Assembly: GCA_963776665.1 (NCBI GenBank)
Contig: CAVZNQ010000020.1
Location: 19,989 to 83,988 of the forward strand
Length of the DNA stretch: 64,000 nucleotides
Direction: 5' to 3'
Source: Roseiarcus sp963776665
GTDB lineage: Bacteria > Pseudomonadota > Alphaproteobacteria > Rhizobiales > Beijerinckiaceae
The notes under the pieces are model-generated. The model was not told the origin of the DNA. It saw nothing but the letters and a program-made list of their open reading frames with translations, and did not search any database. Below are positions 26,255-33,526 of the stretch, in pieces (the stretch's first letter is position 1; every line of letters begins with the position of its first letter). A program made the translations under genes and the position numbers.

Positions 26255-27007
26255 TCACATGACCAGGCCGCCGTCAACCCCTATGACTTGGCCGGTGACG
26301 TAGGAGGAGAGGTCCGAGGCGAGAAACACGATCACATTGGCGACGTCCTGGGGGCTGCCGACTCGTCCCATCGCGATGTGCGACTCCAGGCTCTTGCGTT
26401 TATCCTCGGGGATGGATTTGGTCATCGAAGTGTCGATCAGACCCGGCGCCACGGCGTTGACGCGAATGTTCATCGGCGCGAGTTCCTTGGCGGCGGAATA
26501 AGTCACTCCGATGACGGCGGACTTTGTGGCCGAATAGACAGTCTGGCCGCTGTTGCCCTTTCGCCCGACGATCGATGAGACATTAACAATAGATCCGCTC
26601 TTGCGCCTCGCCATGATGCGCGCGGCCAATTGCGTGATCTTGATCAGCCCGATGACGTTTACGTTGAAAAGCTCGTCGATCTCCTCATCCGAGATCATAC
26701 CGATCAGCTTGTCGCGAAGGATGCCGGCGTTGTTGACCAGGATATCCAGGCGCTTATGCCGCGCCATGACGCTTTGCGCGATCGCCGTCGCGGTGGCGCT
26801 CTCGGCTACCGAGCCATAGACCGCGAAGACCCGGTCGGGATAGGCCGCTTCCAGCTCGGCGAAACTGGCCGAAGCCTCGTTCGAGGGTCGCGCGTTCAGC
26901 ACCACGCTGCATCCGGCCTTGAGCAAGCCTTCGGCGGCGGCCCGCCCAATGCCCCGCGATGCGCCGGTCACGACGGCCACGCGGCCGCTCAGATCAACGA
27001 CGGTCAT
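26255..27007 (-). CDS. FabG-like short-chain dehydrogenase/reductase
   Basis: A 250-residue classical SDR. The cofactor loop is TGASRGIGR with a nearby Arg (NARP) favouring NADP(H). The catalytic set is Ser in VNVSSIVG, Tyr in YSATK and its Lys, with NNAG and the C-terminal GQVIGVDGG. It closely resembles 3-oxoacyl-ACP reductases. In this operon it might make the 3-hydroxyacyl group used downstream, or reduce an aldehyde or ketone. It starts 36 bases after the acyltransferase stop. Confidence 0.88.
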   Translation of the reverse strand: MTVVDLSGRVAVVTGASRGIGRAAAEGLLKAGCSVVLNARPSNEASASFAELEAAYPDRVFAVYGSVAESATATAIAQSVMARHKRLDILVNNAGILRDKLIGMISDEEIDELFNVNVIGLIKITQLAARIMARRKSGSIVNVSSIVGRKGNSGQTVYSATKSAVIGVTYSAAKELAPMNIRVNAVAPGLIDTSMTKSIPEDKRKSLESHIAMGRVGSPQDVANVIVFLASDLSSYVTGQVIGVDGGLVM

Positions 27008-27043
27008 TGGAGGCGCGCGCCAGTCAAATCGAGCCGCCGGGCT

Positions 27044-27553
27044 TCACGACGCCGCTCTTTCGTCATGCGCCGATGAATCCGTCCCGAAGTCGGCCTGGAC
27101 CATGCGATTGATGATGCCCCATCGCCCGGTTTGGATGCCTTTCTCGATTACGCGCGCGGGGTTTCCCGACACCAGGCAATTGGGCGGCACGTCCTTCATC
27201 ACCACGCTCGACACGGCGACGACGCAATTGTCGCCGACCCTGACCCCCGGCATGATGATGCTGTGAGCGCCGATCTGACATTCCTTCCCGATCCAAGTGT
27301 CCAGGTGAAGCCGGCGCGGGTAGTCGTGGGTCAGAACGCAGGCGCCGAAGTTTACTGCCGTGCTTTCCCCGATATGAACCCCGGTCGGATAGCTCTTGTC
27401 CAGTTTGGCCGAGAACGAGATTCGGCAATCCGGCGCGATATCCATTCCCCATAGCCTATTGAAATAAACCCGGCGCAATTCACTGAACATCGGCCGAAGC
27501 TCGCGACGCACGACCGCCAGGACGCCGGTCGTGCGCAGGTCAGATAGCCTCAT
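27044..27553 (-). CDS. Left-handed beta-helix (hexapeptide) O-acyltransferase
   Basis: A 169-residue transferase of the WbbJ/LbetaH group. Hexapeptide turns run from about residue 50 (GVHIGESTAVNFGACVLTHD) to 140 (GVRVGDNCVVAVSSVV, SGNPARVI), with the probable catalytic histidine in LTHDYP. Such enzymes move acetyl or other acyl groups from CoA or ACP to a sugar. It is the first gene of the lux-like operon and starts 361 bases from the divergent phosphomannomutase gene. A polysaccharide or glycolipid acceptor is an inference from that neighbour. Confidence 0.83.
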   Translation of the reverse strand: MRLSDLRTTGVLAVVRRELRPMFSELRRVYFNRLWGMDIAPDCRISFSAKLDKSYPTGVHIGESTAVNFGACVLTHDYPRRLHLDTWIGKECQIGAHSIIMPGVRVGDNCVVAVSSVVMKDVPPNCLVSGNPARVIEKGIQTGRWGIINRMVQADFGTDSSAHDERAAS

Positions 27554-27651
27554 GGTCGGACTCCGTCGGTCGATGCGCGCCGAAGCGCTCTTTTGCGCTT
27601 CCTCGGGCCGCCCCGTTTGACGTATCGCTCCTGGGGAAATTGAGATTTTGC

Positions 27652-27711
27652 GTGTAGGCGACCCCGTAGCTCATTCGGGGGAAAATGTATAGAGACGGGT
27701 TCAGCCTACAC
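27652..27711. repeat. Long-span inverted repeat in the divergent intergenic region
   Basis: GTGTAGGC (27652-27659) pairs perfectly with GCCTACAC (27704-27711), and pairing can continue imperfectly inwards (GACCC against GGGTTC). The 44-base spacer is AT-richer than the region. It could be an RNA leader structure on either transcript, or paired protein sites, between the acyltransferase operon and the phosphomannomutase gene. Confidence 0.5.
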
Positions 27712-27745
27712 CTCCTGGATGAAATTTAGAATTGACGAGCAAAGA

Positions 27746-27767
27746 GATACAATTAGGCGATTGTATC
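27746..27767. promoter_or_regulatory. Operator-like perfect palindrome
   Basis: GATACAAT (27746-27753), six spacer bases, and ATTGTATC (27760-27767): a perfect 8-6-8 inverted repeat of AT-rich arms in a GC-rich chromosome. It sits about 190 bases upstream of the acyltransferase start and 148 bases upstream of the phosphomannomutase start, between the two. The form is that of a dimeric regulator site; which regulator is not known. Confidence 0.55.
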
Positions 27768-27914
27768 CCTCGTTTCCTGGCCGCCCGTCTGGCCGCCAAA
27801 TCCGGCCCGTCTCATATGTGCTGAATCCCCACACAGTCTTGCGTCGTCCGGGCATCGACTCTATTGCGTGGGCGGCGGCGGCCGTTTGCCGCCAGCGACG
27901 CCCAGAGGCCGTCC

Positions 27915-29414
27915 TTGTTTCCCAAGCCGTCGCCGCAGCTTCTGCCCAACACCTACGCCTATGAATCGCGCCCGATGGTCAAGCCGACCGGCTTCCGCGA
28001 ATACGACGCGCGCTGGATCTTCGAGCAGGAGATCAACCTGATGGGCGCTCAGGCGCTGGGGCTCGGCCTCGCGCGCCTCCTTGCGGAACTCGGGGTCAAG
28101 CGCGAGATCGTGGTCGGCCATGACTTCCGCAGCTATTCGGCCTCGATCAAGCTCGCGATGGCCGCGGGGCTGATGGCCGGCGGCGCGCGGGTCCGCGACA
28201 TCGGCCTTGCGATCACGCCCATGGCCTATTTCGCCCAGTTCGCGCTCGATACGCCCGCGGTGGCGATGGTGACCGCTTCGCACAACGACAACGGCTGGAC
28301 CGGCGTCAAGATGGGCGCTTCGAGGCCGGTGACGTTCGGGCCCGAAGAGATGGCGCGGCTGCGCGACATCGTGATTGCGGGAGAATATCGCTACGAGGCC
28401 GGGGGCGGGTATGAATTCGTGGCGGATTTTCCCGCCCGTTATATTGCCGATCTAACCGCTCGCCCAAAACTCACGCGCCGGCTCAAGGTCGTCGTCGCCT
28501 GCGGCAACGGCACCGCAGGCGCCTTCGCGCCCAACCTTCTGAGCGCGCTCGGCGCCGAAGTCGTTCCGCTCGATTGCGATCTCGACTTCACCTTCCCGCA
28601 CTACAATCCGAACCCCGAAGACATGCAGATGCTGCACGCGATGGCGGCAGCGGTGACACAGACTGGCGCTGACGTGGCGCTCGGCTTCGACGGCGACGGC
28701 GATCGCTGCGGCGTCGTCGACGACCGGGGCGCCGAGATCTTCGCGGACAAGATCGGCGTCATGCTGGCGCGCGACCTCTCCGGGAGCCACCCGAACGCGA
28801 CCTTTGTCGTCGACATCAAGTCGACCGGGTTGTTCAAGACCGATCCGGCGCTGCTCGCCAACGGCGTCAAGGTCGATTTCTGGAAGACCGGCCATTCCCA
28901 CATCAAACGCCGGGTCCGCGACCTGAATGCGCTTGCCGGATTCGAGAAGTCAGGCCATTTTTTCTTCAACCCGCCGATCGGGCGCGGCTATGACGACGGG
29001 TTCGTCACCGCGATCGCAGTCCTCGATCTGCTCGACCGAAACCCACGAAAGTCGATGTCCGATCTCTATCGCGACCTGCCCAGGACCTGGGCCTCGCCGA
29101 CGATGTCGCCTACCTGTGCCGACGAGGTCAAATACGCCGTCGCGGATCGCGTCGCCCGGCGGTTCAAGGCGATGCAGGCGCGGGGCGAGCCGCTGGCCGG
29201 TCAGCCAATTCACGACCTCGTCACCGTCAACGGGGTGAGAGTCACCGTCGACGACGGCGCCTGGGGGCTCGTCCGTGCGTCGTCAAACAAGCCGGAATTG
29301 ACAGTCGTTGTCGAGAGCCCGACGTCCGAAGCGGGCATGCTGGCGATGTTTGAAGCGGTCGACCGGATCTTACGCGAGAACCCCGAGGTCGGAACCTACA
29401 ACCAGACGATCTGA
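27915..29414 (+). CDS. manB: Phosphomannomutase/phosphoglucomutase (AlgC/ManB type)
   Basis: A 499-residue alpha-D-phosphohexomutase. Phosphoserine loop TASHN has Ser122, the Mg2+ loop is DGDGDR at 259-264, and the C-terminal phosphate-binding loop is RASSNKPEL. It interconverts hexose 6- and 1-phosphates, supplying precursors for GDP-mannose or UDP-glucose and thus cell-surface sugars. TTG 27915 is chosen as start: GAGG lies six bases upstream and it yields the normal opening FPKPSPQLLPNTYAYES. An open frame extends further up to 27864 but reads as low-complexity. It is divergent from the lux-like operon. Confidence 0.92.
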   Translation: MFPKPSPQLLPNTYAYESRPMVKPTGFREYDARWIFEQEINLMGAQALGLGLARLLAELGVKREIVVGHDFRSYSASIKLAMAAGLMAGGARVRDIGLAITPMAYFAQFALDTPAVAMVTASHNDNGWTGVKMGASRPVTFGPEEMARLRDIVIAGEYRYEAGGGYEFVADFPARYIADLTARPKLTRRLKVVVACGNGTAGAFAPNLLSALGAEVVPLDCDLDFTFPHYNPNPEDMQMLHAMAAAVTQTGADVALGFDGDGDRCGVVDDRGAEIFADKIGVMLARDLSGSHPNATFVVDIKSTGLFKTDPALLANGVKVDFWKTGHSHIKRRVRDLNALAGFEKSGHFFFNPPIGRGYDDGFVTAIAVLDLLDRNPRKSMSDLYRDLPRTWASPTMSPTCADEVKYAVADRVARRFKAMQARGEPLAGQPIHDLVTVNGVRVTVDDGAWGLVRASSNKPELTVVVESPTSEAGMLAMFEAVDRILRENPEVGTYNQTI

Positions 29415-29435
29415 TGCGCGCACGTTCCAGCAAAA

Positions 29436-29468
29436 CAGGCCCAGAGCCGGGGGCGGTCTCTGGGCCTG
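29436..29468 (+). terminator. Strong hairpin downstream of the phosphomannomutase gene
   Basis: A perfect 11-base stem: CAGGCCCAGAG (29436-29446) and CTCTGGGCCTG (29458-29468), loop of 11 bases, 21 bases after the stop. It has no clear T-run behind it. A transcription end point or mRNA stabiliser for manB is the simplest reading. The rest of the gap to 29699 shows no gene I can support. Confidence 0.65.
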
Positions 29469-29699
29469 CAGCTCTGGCTCGAAAAGTCCGCGCCGCGAGA
29501 CGACGTCTCGTAAATCCTCTCCGCGCTTGCACTCCCGCAACCGTTGCATGGGCCGCCATGGCTGTGCGGCCAACCGGAAGAAGCTCCGGCGGCGGCCCAT
29601 CATTTTCTAAATCACAAATGGGAAAAGGGTTCCAATCACAGCGCCGTGAACGGCCATCCAGGGCCGCCTAGCCGCGTCCCCCGCCGGCGCGAGGCTGGA

Positions 29700-30389
29700 C
29701 TAGGCGGTGACCACTGCTTCTAGCCTGGCGCTGAGCCTGAGGGCGTCAGTGATGACAATGGCCCCTCGCCGGCGCTCGATCAGACCTTCGCGCTCCATGG
29801 CGTTGATCTCGCGCGACACGGTTTCCCGCCGCGTATTGATACGCGACGCTAGCTCCGACTGATTTGGCGGCGAGTGGATGATCGCACGCTTCGGATTCTC
29901 GCGATCGGGACGTGCGAGCCGCAACAGCTCAGCATGGACGCGGCTGCGGACGTCGAGCGCGCCGAGTTCTCCGACCCTGCGCGTCATCGAGCGATTGCGC
30001 GCGACCAGCGTCGCGACGACCGCTTCGCCGAGCGGGCGGTGGGTGAATACCGTCTCAACGAAAACCGCACATGGCATTTTCGCGACCAGCGAATCGTTGA
30101 CTGCGAAAACGCTGAGCGAGCGGGGGCCCCCGTCGAGAGCGGCCAAATCGCCAAAGAACGAACCGGCTTCCATGTCGTTGAAAATGAGATCCTGCCGGAC
30201 CCCGTGCAGCACCGCCCTCAGGCGGCCGCTCATGACGAAATAGACGTCGCGATCATCGGATGTCTGACCAACCACCCATGCGCCCGCCGCCGTCTTTATC
30301 CATGCGCAGTGGCGATCGAGAATCCGGCAAGATTCAGGATCGAGCGTTTTGAAACAGGGGTGTGCTGAAAGCGAATTCGGTAACATCAT
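29700..30389 (-). CDS. Crp/Fnr-family transcription regulator, CRP-like
   Basis: A 229-residue regulator. The N-terminal cyclic-nucleotide-binding fold shows FFGDLAALDGGPRSLSV, with the Pro-Arg-Ser of the phosphate-binding cassette conserved and Asp for the usual Glu. The C-terminal winged helix has NQSELASRINTRRETVSREINAMEREGL; R-E-T-V-x-R is the DNA-reading pattern of E. coli CRP. Four cysteines (12, 21, 28 and 107) are present, but not at FNR iron-sulfur spacing. A consensus CRP box lies 165 bases upstream of the start. cAMP is therefore a plausible ligand. Starts at 30389 or 30386. Confidence 0.9.
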   Translation of the reverse strand: MMLPNSLSAHPCFKTLDPESCRILDRHCAWIKTAAGAWVVGQTSDDRDVYFVMSGRLRAVLHGVRQDLIFNDMEAGSFFGDLAALDGGPRSLSVFAVNDSLVAKMPCAVFVETVFTHRPLGEAVVATLVARNRSMTRRVGELGALDVRSRVHAELLRLARPDRENPKRAIIHSPPNQSELASRINTRRETVSREINAMEREGLIERRRGAIVITDALRLSARLEAVVTA

Positions 30390-30442
30390 CGCGCCCGCCG
30401 ATGATTGACCTCGACGGTGGCCGAGCTTTGCCGCTGCGTCAA

Positions 30443-30473
30443 GCGGGTTTGAGGCGGCTGCGGCGGGTTTGAG
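30443..30473. repeat. Direct repeat upstream of the Crp-family gene
   Basis: GCGGGTTTGAG occurs at 30443-30453 and 30463-30473, exactly 20 bases apart (about two helical turns). The second copy also forms a small stem with the following GCCGCC. It lies between the Crp-family gene and the CRP-like box. Confidence 0.45.
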
Positions 30474-30553
30474 CCGCCATTATTGGGGAGACGCCGCCGT
30501 CGATTTTTTGGGCCATGACGCAATCCACGGCTTTGGGCGGTCAATGGCGGCAG

Positions 30554-30569
30554 TGTGATCGGGCTCACA
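30554..30569. promoter_or_regulatory. Consensus CRP-type binding site
   Basis: TGTGATCGGGCTCACA fits the canonical E. coli CRP consensus (TGTGA, six bases, TCACA) with no mismatch. It lies in the 423-base gap upstream of the Crp-family gene, whose recognition helix has the matching RETVSR pattern. Autoregulation is the simplest guess. The remainder of 30390-30812 shows no gene I can support. Confidence 0.7.
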
Positions 30570-30812
30570 GCCGGCGGCTCAATGTCGCTGTATTCGGAAC
30601 GTGGTTCGTGGCGGCGCTCCCGATTAACTGGAGGGGGAGGGGTCGATCACCAGGTTCGCCCCGGACCAAAGTTCAGATGCCGCGTCGCCGCGCCCAGGGG
30701 CCGGGCGCCAAACGCGGGTCCCGCGCCGATCTCCCACCGCGCGGGGCATAGAGCGCGGCGCCTGCGCTTTCCGCAACGCCCGGGCGCCGCGCTCACCGGT
30801 TTGAAACGCTGC

Positions 30813-31088
30813 TCAGCGGACGTGGAACTCCATGTGCACGCGCCCGTGAGCGCGCTGGGCGTGCGGCCAGCGGCTGAATCCGGGAGCCGGCGTGCGGGCG
30901 TCGCCTCGTGGGGCTGCGCCGGAATGCGCCCCGACGTCGCTCGCCTTCGGGCCGTGTCGGGCAAGACAGGCGTTGTAGGCCATCGGCTCCTGGTATTGCG
31001 CGCAGGACGGATCGTCTTCGGCGAGGGCGCGCCCGGCTGACGTCAGAGCGGCGAGGCAAAACGCAATCGTTGCAGCGCGCGCGGCCAT
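30813..31088 (-). CDS. Small secreted protein of unknown function
   Basis: A 91-residue protein with a signal peptide (MAARAATIAFCLAALTSAGRALAE, cleaved after ALA). The short mature part has PSCAQYQEPMAYNACLARHGPKA, with two cysteines nine apart, and a His/Arg-rich end (RWPHAQRAHGRVHMEFHVR). It starts 4 bases after the pheT stop on the same strand, so it is probably read on the pheS-pheT transcript. I do not recognise a named family; similar small CLARHGPKA-type proteins occur in related genera as far as I recall. Confidence 0.65.
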   Translation of the reverse strand: MAARAATIAFCLAALTSAGRALAEDDPSCAQYQEPMAYNACLARHGPKASDVGAHSGAAPRGDARTPAPGFSRWPHAQRAHGRVHMEFHVR

Positions 31089-31092
31089 CGCG

Positions 31093-33498
31093 TCAGCTCC
31101 GCAGCGTCGCGCCGGTCCGCTTCGACACCTCGGCCACGATCTTCGACATCGAGGCGTCGATTTCGGCGTCGGTGAGGGTCCGGTCGCGCGGCTGCAGGAT
31201 CACGTGGATGGCGACCGATTTCGATCCCTCCGACAGGCCTTCCCCCTGATAGACGTCGAAGACGCCAACCTTGGCGATGAGCGAGCGCTCGGCGCTCTCC
31301 GCCGCCCTGACAATGTCGCCGGCGCGCACGGCGGCGTCGACCACGAACGCCAGATCGCGGTCGACTGGCATGAAATCCGAACGGTCGAGCTTCGGCTTGG
31401 TCTTGGTCGGCCTCGCCTTCGGCCCCGGAACAGAGTCGAGGATGATCTCGAAGGCGACGATCGGACCCTCGGCGTCAAGCGCTTCCAGGGCGCTCGGGTG
31501 CAGCTGTCCAAACCACCCGAGGACGGCCTTCGGCCCGAATTGAAGCGTCGCCGAACGGCCGGGATGGAGAAACGCCGGACCGCCCGGAACGATCTGCACC
31601 GCGTTAGCGCCAACGCCGAACGCGGAGAGAAGCGTTATGGCATCGCGCTTGGCGTCGAAGATGTCGACGAGGCCGCCGCCGCTCCAATGCCGGCCATCGC
31701 CGTCCGCCTTGGCCCTGCCGCGCCGCACGGACGCAGCGGCGACCCGCTGGTCGTTTTCGCCTGGTCCGAGAAACACCTGCCCGACCTCGAACAGCGCGAC
31801 ATCGCTCACGGCCCGGCGCGCGTTGCGCTCGGCGGCGGCGACGAGGCCCGGAACGAGGCTCGGACGCATGTTGGAAAGATCGGCTGCCATGGGATTGGCG
31901 AGCGCGAGCGCGGGCGAGCCGCCGCCGAACAGCTCCGCCGCGGTCTTGGAGACGAACGACCAGGTCACCGCCTCGCGCAGCGCGAGTCCAGCCAGCGTGC
32001 GCCGGGCGAGCCGGGTCCGCTTCTGCAGGAGCGTCAACACCGGTTTCGCCACGCCGTCGTCGAGCCGGGGCAGGGGGGTCAGTGGCGCGCGGTCGACGCC
32101 GGCAATACGCAGAATTTGCTCGACGACGTCAGCCTTCACCTGGATGTCGGGGCGCCAGGATGGGACAAGAACGCGCCCGTCTTCGACTCCGAAGCCCAAT
32201 CGGCGAAGAATCGCTTCACCTTCCTCGCGCGGGATATCGACGCCGAGCAACCGCTTGACCTCGCTATAAGGGAAGGGAACCGAACGCCGCGGCGGCGACG
32301 GATCGCCCGCCACCACCATGCGCGACGGCTCGCCGCCGCAGATGGAAAGCACGAACTCGGCCGCCAGATCGCATCCGGGCACGCAGAACTCGGGGTCGAC
32401 GCCGCGCTCGAACCGGTAGCGCGCGTCGGTGCCTATCCCGAGCTTCCGTCCGGTCAGGGCGATATTCGCCGGGTCCCACAGAGCGCTCTCGATCAGAACG
32501 TCGCGCGTCGCCTCGTCGCAGCCGGAGTGCTCGCCGCCCATGATTCCGGCGATCGATTCGACGCCGTTGGCGTCGGCTATTACGACCATGGACTCGTCGA
32601 GCGTGTATGACTTGCCATCGAGCGCAAGCACGCTCTCCCCGGGGCGGGCGCGGCGCACGGTCAGAGCGCCCTCGACCTTGGCTAAGTCGAACACGTGAAG
32701 GGGGCGTCCGCGGTCGAAGGTGATGTAATTGGTGATGTCGACGAGGGCGCTGATCGGCCTCAAGCCGATCGCACGCAGCCGCTTCTGCATCCATTCGGGC
32801 GAAAGGCCATTCGTGACGCCGCGCACGAGACGCAAGGCGAAAGCGGCGCAGAGATGCTTGTCGGCGGGGGCGAAATCGAGATGGACGCCGGTCGGGCAGT
32901 CGAACGCCCCGGCGAGCGGCTTCGGCGCCGGCGTCTTCAGGCGGCCCAAACCCGCCGCGGCGAGATCGCGCGCGATGCCGGCGACGCCTGTCGCGTCAGG
33001 ACGGTTCGGCGTCACAGCGACGTCGATGACCGGATCGTCGAGCCCGGCGAAGCGGGCGTAGGCGACGCCCACGGGCGCGTCGTCGGGAAGCTCGATAATG
33101 CCGTTGTGATCGTCGCTGAGCTCGAGCTCCGCCGCCGAACACAGCATGCCGTTCGATTCGACGCCGCGGATGACGCCCTTGGCGAGCGTGATCTTCTTGC
33201 CGGGAATATACGTGCCGACCGGCGAGAACACGCCTTTCATCCCCGTGCGGGCGTTCGGCGCGCCGCAGACGACCTGCACCGGCCCTTGGCCCGCTTCGAC
33301 GATGCAGACCCTGAGCCGATCGGCGTTGGGATGCGGCTTGGCCTCGATGACGGAAGCAACCACGAAGCCATCGTATTTACGGCTCGGATCGTCGACGCTC
33401 TCCACTTCGAGACCGACGCGGGTCAGCGTGTCGACGATCTCGGCGAGCGAGGCCGATGTGTCGAGGTGGTCAAGCAGCCAGGAGAGGGTGAATTTCAT
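31093..33498 (-). CDS. pheT: Phenylalanine-tRNA ligase beta subunit
   Basis: An 801-residue beta chain of the heterotetrameric synthetase that charges tRNA-Phe. Domains in order: EMAP-type tRNA-binding fold (about 40-150; VVCGAPNARTGMKGVFSPVGT), B3/B4 editing region (210-380), B5 (400-475), catalytic-like core and the C-terminal anticodon-binding FDX-ACB domain (PVDRDLAFVVDA ... LSEGSKSVAIHVILQPRDRTLTDAEID). It follows pheS by 28 bases. Normal length, no anomaly. Confidence 0.97.
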   Translation of the reverse strand: MKFTLSWLLDHLDTSASLAEIVDTLTRVGLEVESVDDPSRKYDGFVVASVIEAKPHPNADRLRVCIVEAGQGPVQVVCGAPNARTGMKGVFSPVGTYIPGKKITLAKGVIRGVESNGMLCSAAELELSDDHNGIIELPDDAPVGVAYARFAGLDDPVIDVAVTPNRPDATGVAGIARDLAAAGLGRLKTPAPKPLAGAFDCPTGVHLDFAPADKHLCAAFALRLVRGVTNGLSPEWMQKRLRAIGLRPISALVDITNYITFDRGRPLHVFDLAKVEGALTVRRARPGESVLALDGKSYTLDESMVVIADANGVESIAGIMGGEHSGCDEATRDVLIESALWDPANIALTGRKLGIGTDARYRFERGVDPEFCVPGCDLAAEFVLSICGGEPSRMVVAGDPSPPRRSVPFPYSEVKRLLGVDIPREEGEAILRRLGFGVEDGRVLVPSWRPDIQVKADVVEQILRIAGVDRAPLTPLPRLDDGVAKPVLTLLQKRTRLARRTLAGLALREAVTWSFVSKTAAELFGGGSPALALANPMAADLSNMRPSLVPGLVAAAERNARRAVSDVALFEVGQVFLGPGENDQRVAAASVRRGRAKADGDGRHWSGGGLVDIFDAKRDAITLLSAFGVGANAVQIVPGGPAFLHPGRSATLQFGPKAVLGWFGQLHPSALEALDAEGPIVAFEIILDSVPGPKARPTKTKPKLDRSDFMPVDRDLAFVVDAAVRAGDIVRAAESAERSLIAKVGVFDVYQGEGLSEGSKSVAIHVILQPRDRTLTDAEIDASMSKIVAEVSKRTGATLRS

Positions 33499-33526
33499 CG
33501 CCCATCAATTCGATACTGAAACGGGC

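Noticed and set aside
29415..29699. A small gene between phosphomannomutase and the Crp gene
   Set aside because: Open frames exist on both strands but they cross the hairpin, lack a ribosome site and have biased composition.
29700..30389. An oxygen-sensing FNR protein because of four cysteines
   Set aside because: Spacing C12, C21, C28, C107 does not match the FNR cluster pattern, and the helix reads CRP-like.
30515..30812. Small plus-strand genes near the CRP box
   Set aside because: Arg/Pro/Gly-rich frames with no family resemblance or ribosome site.
31204..32610. Plus-strand frame of about 470 codons opposite pheT
   Set aside because: Shadow of pheT, Arg/Gly-rich, no ribosome site or motif.
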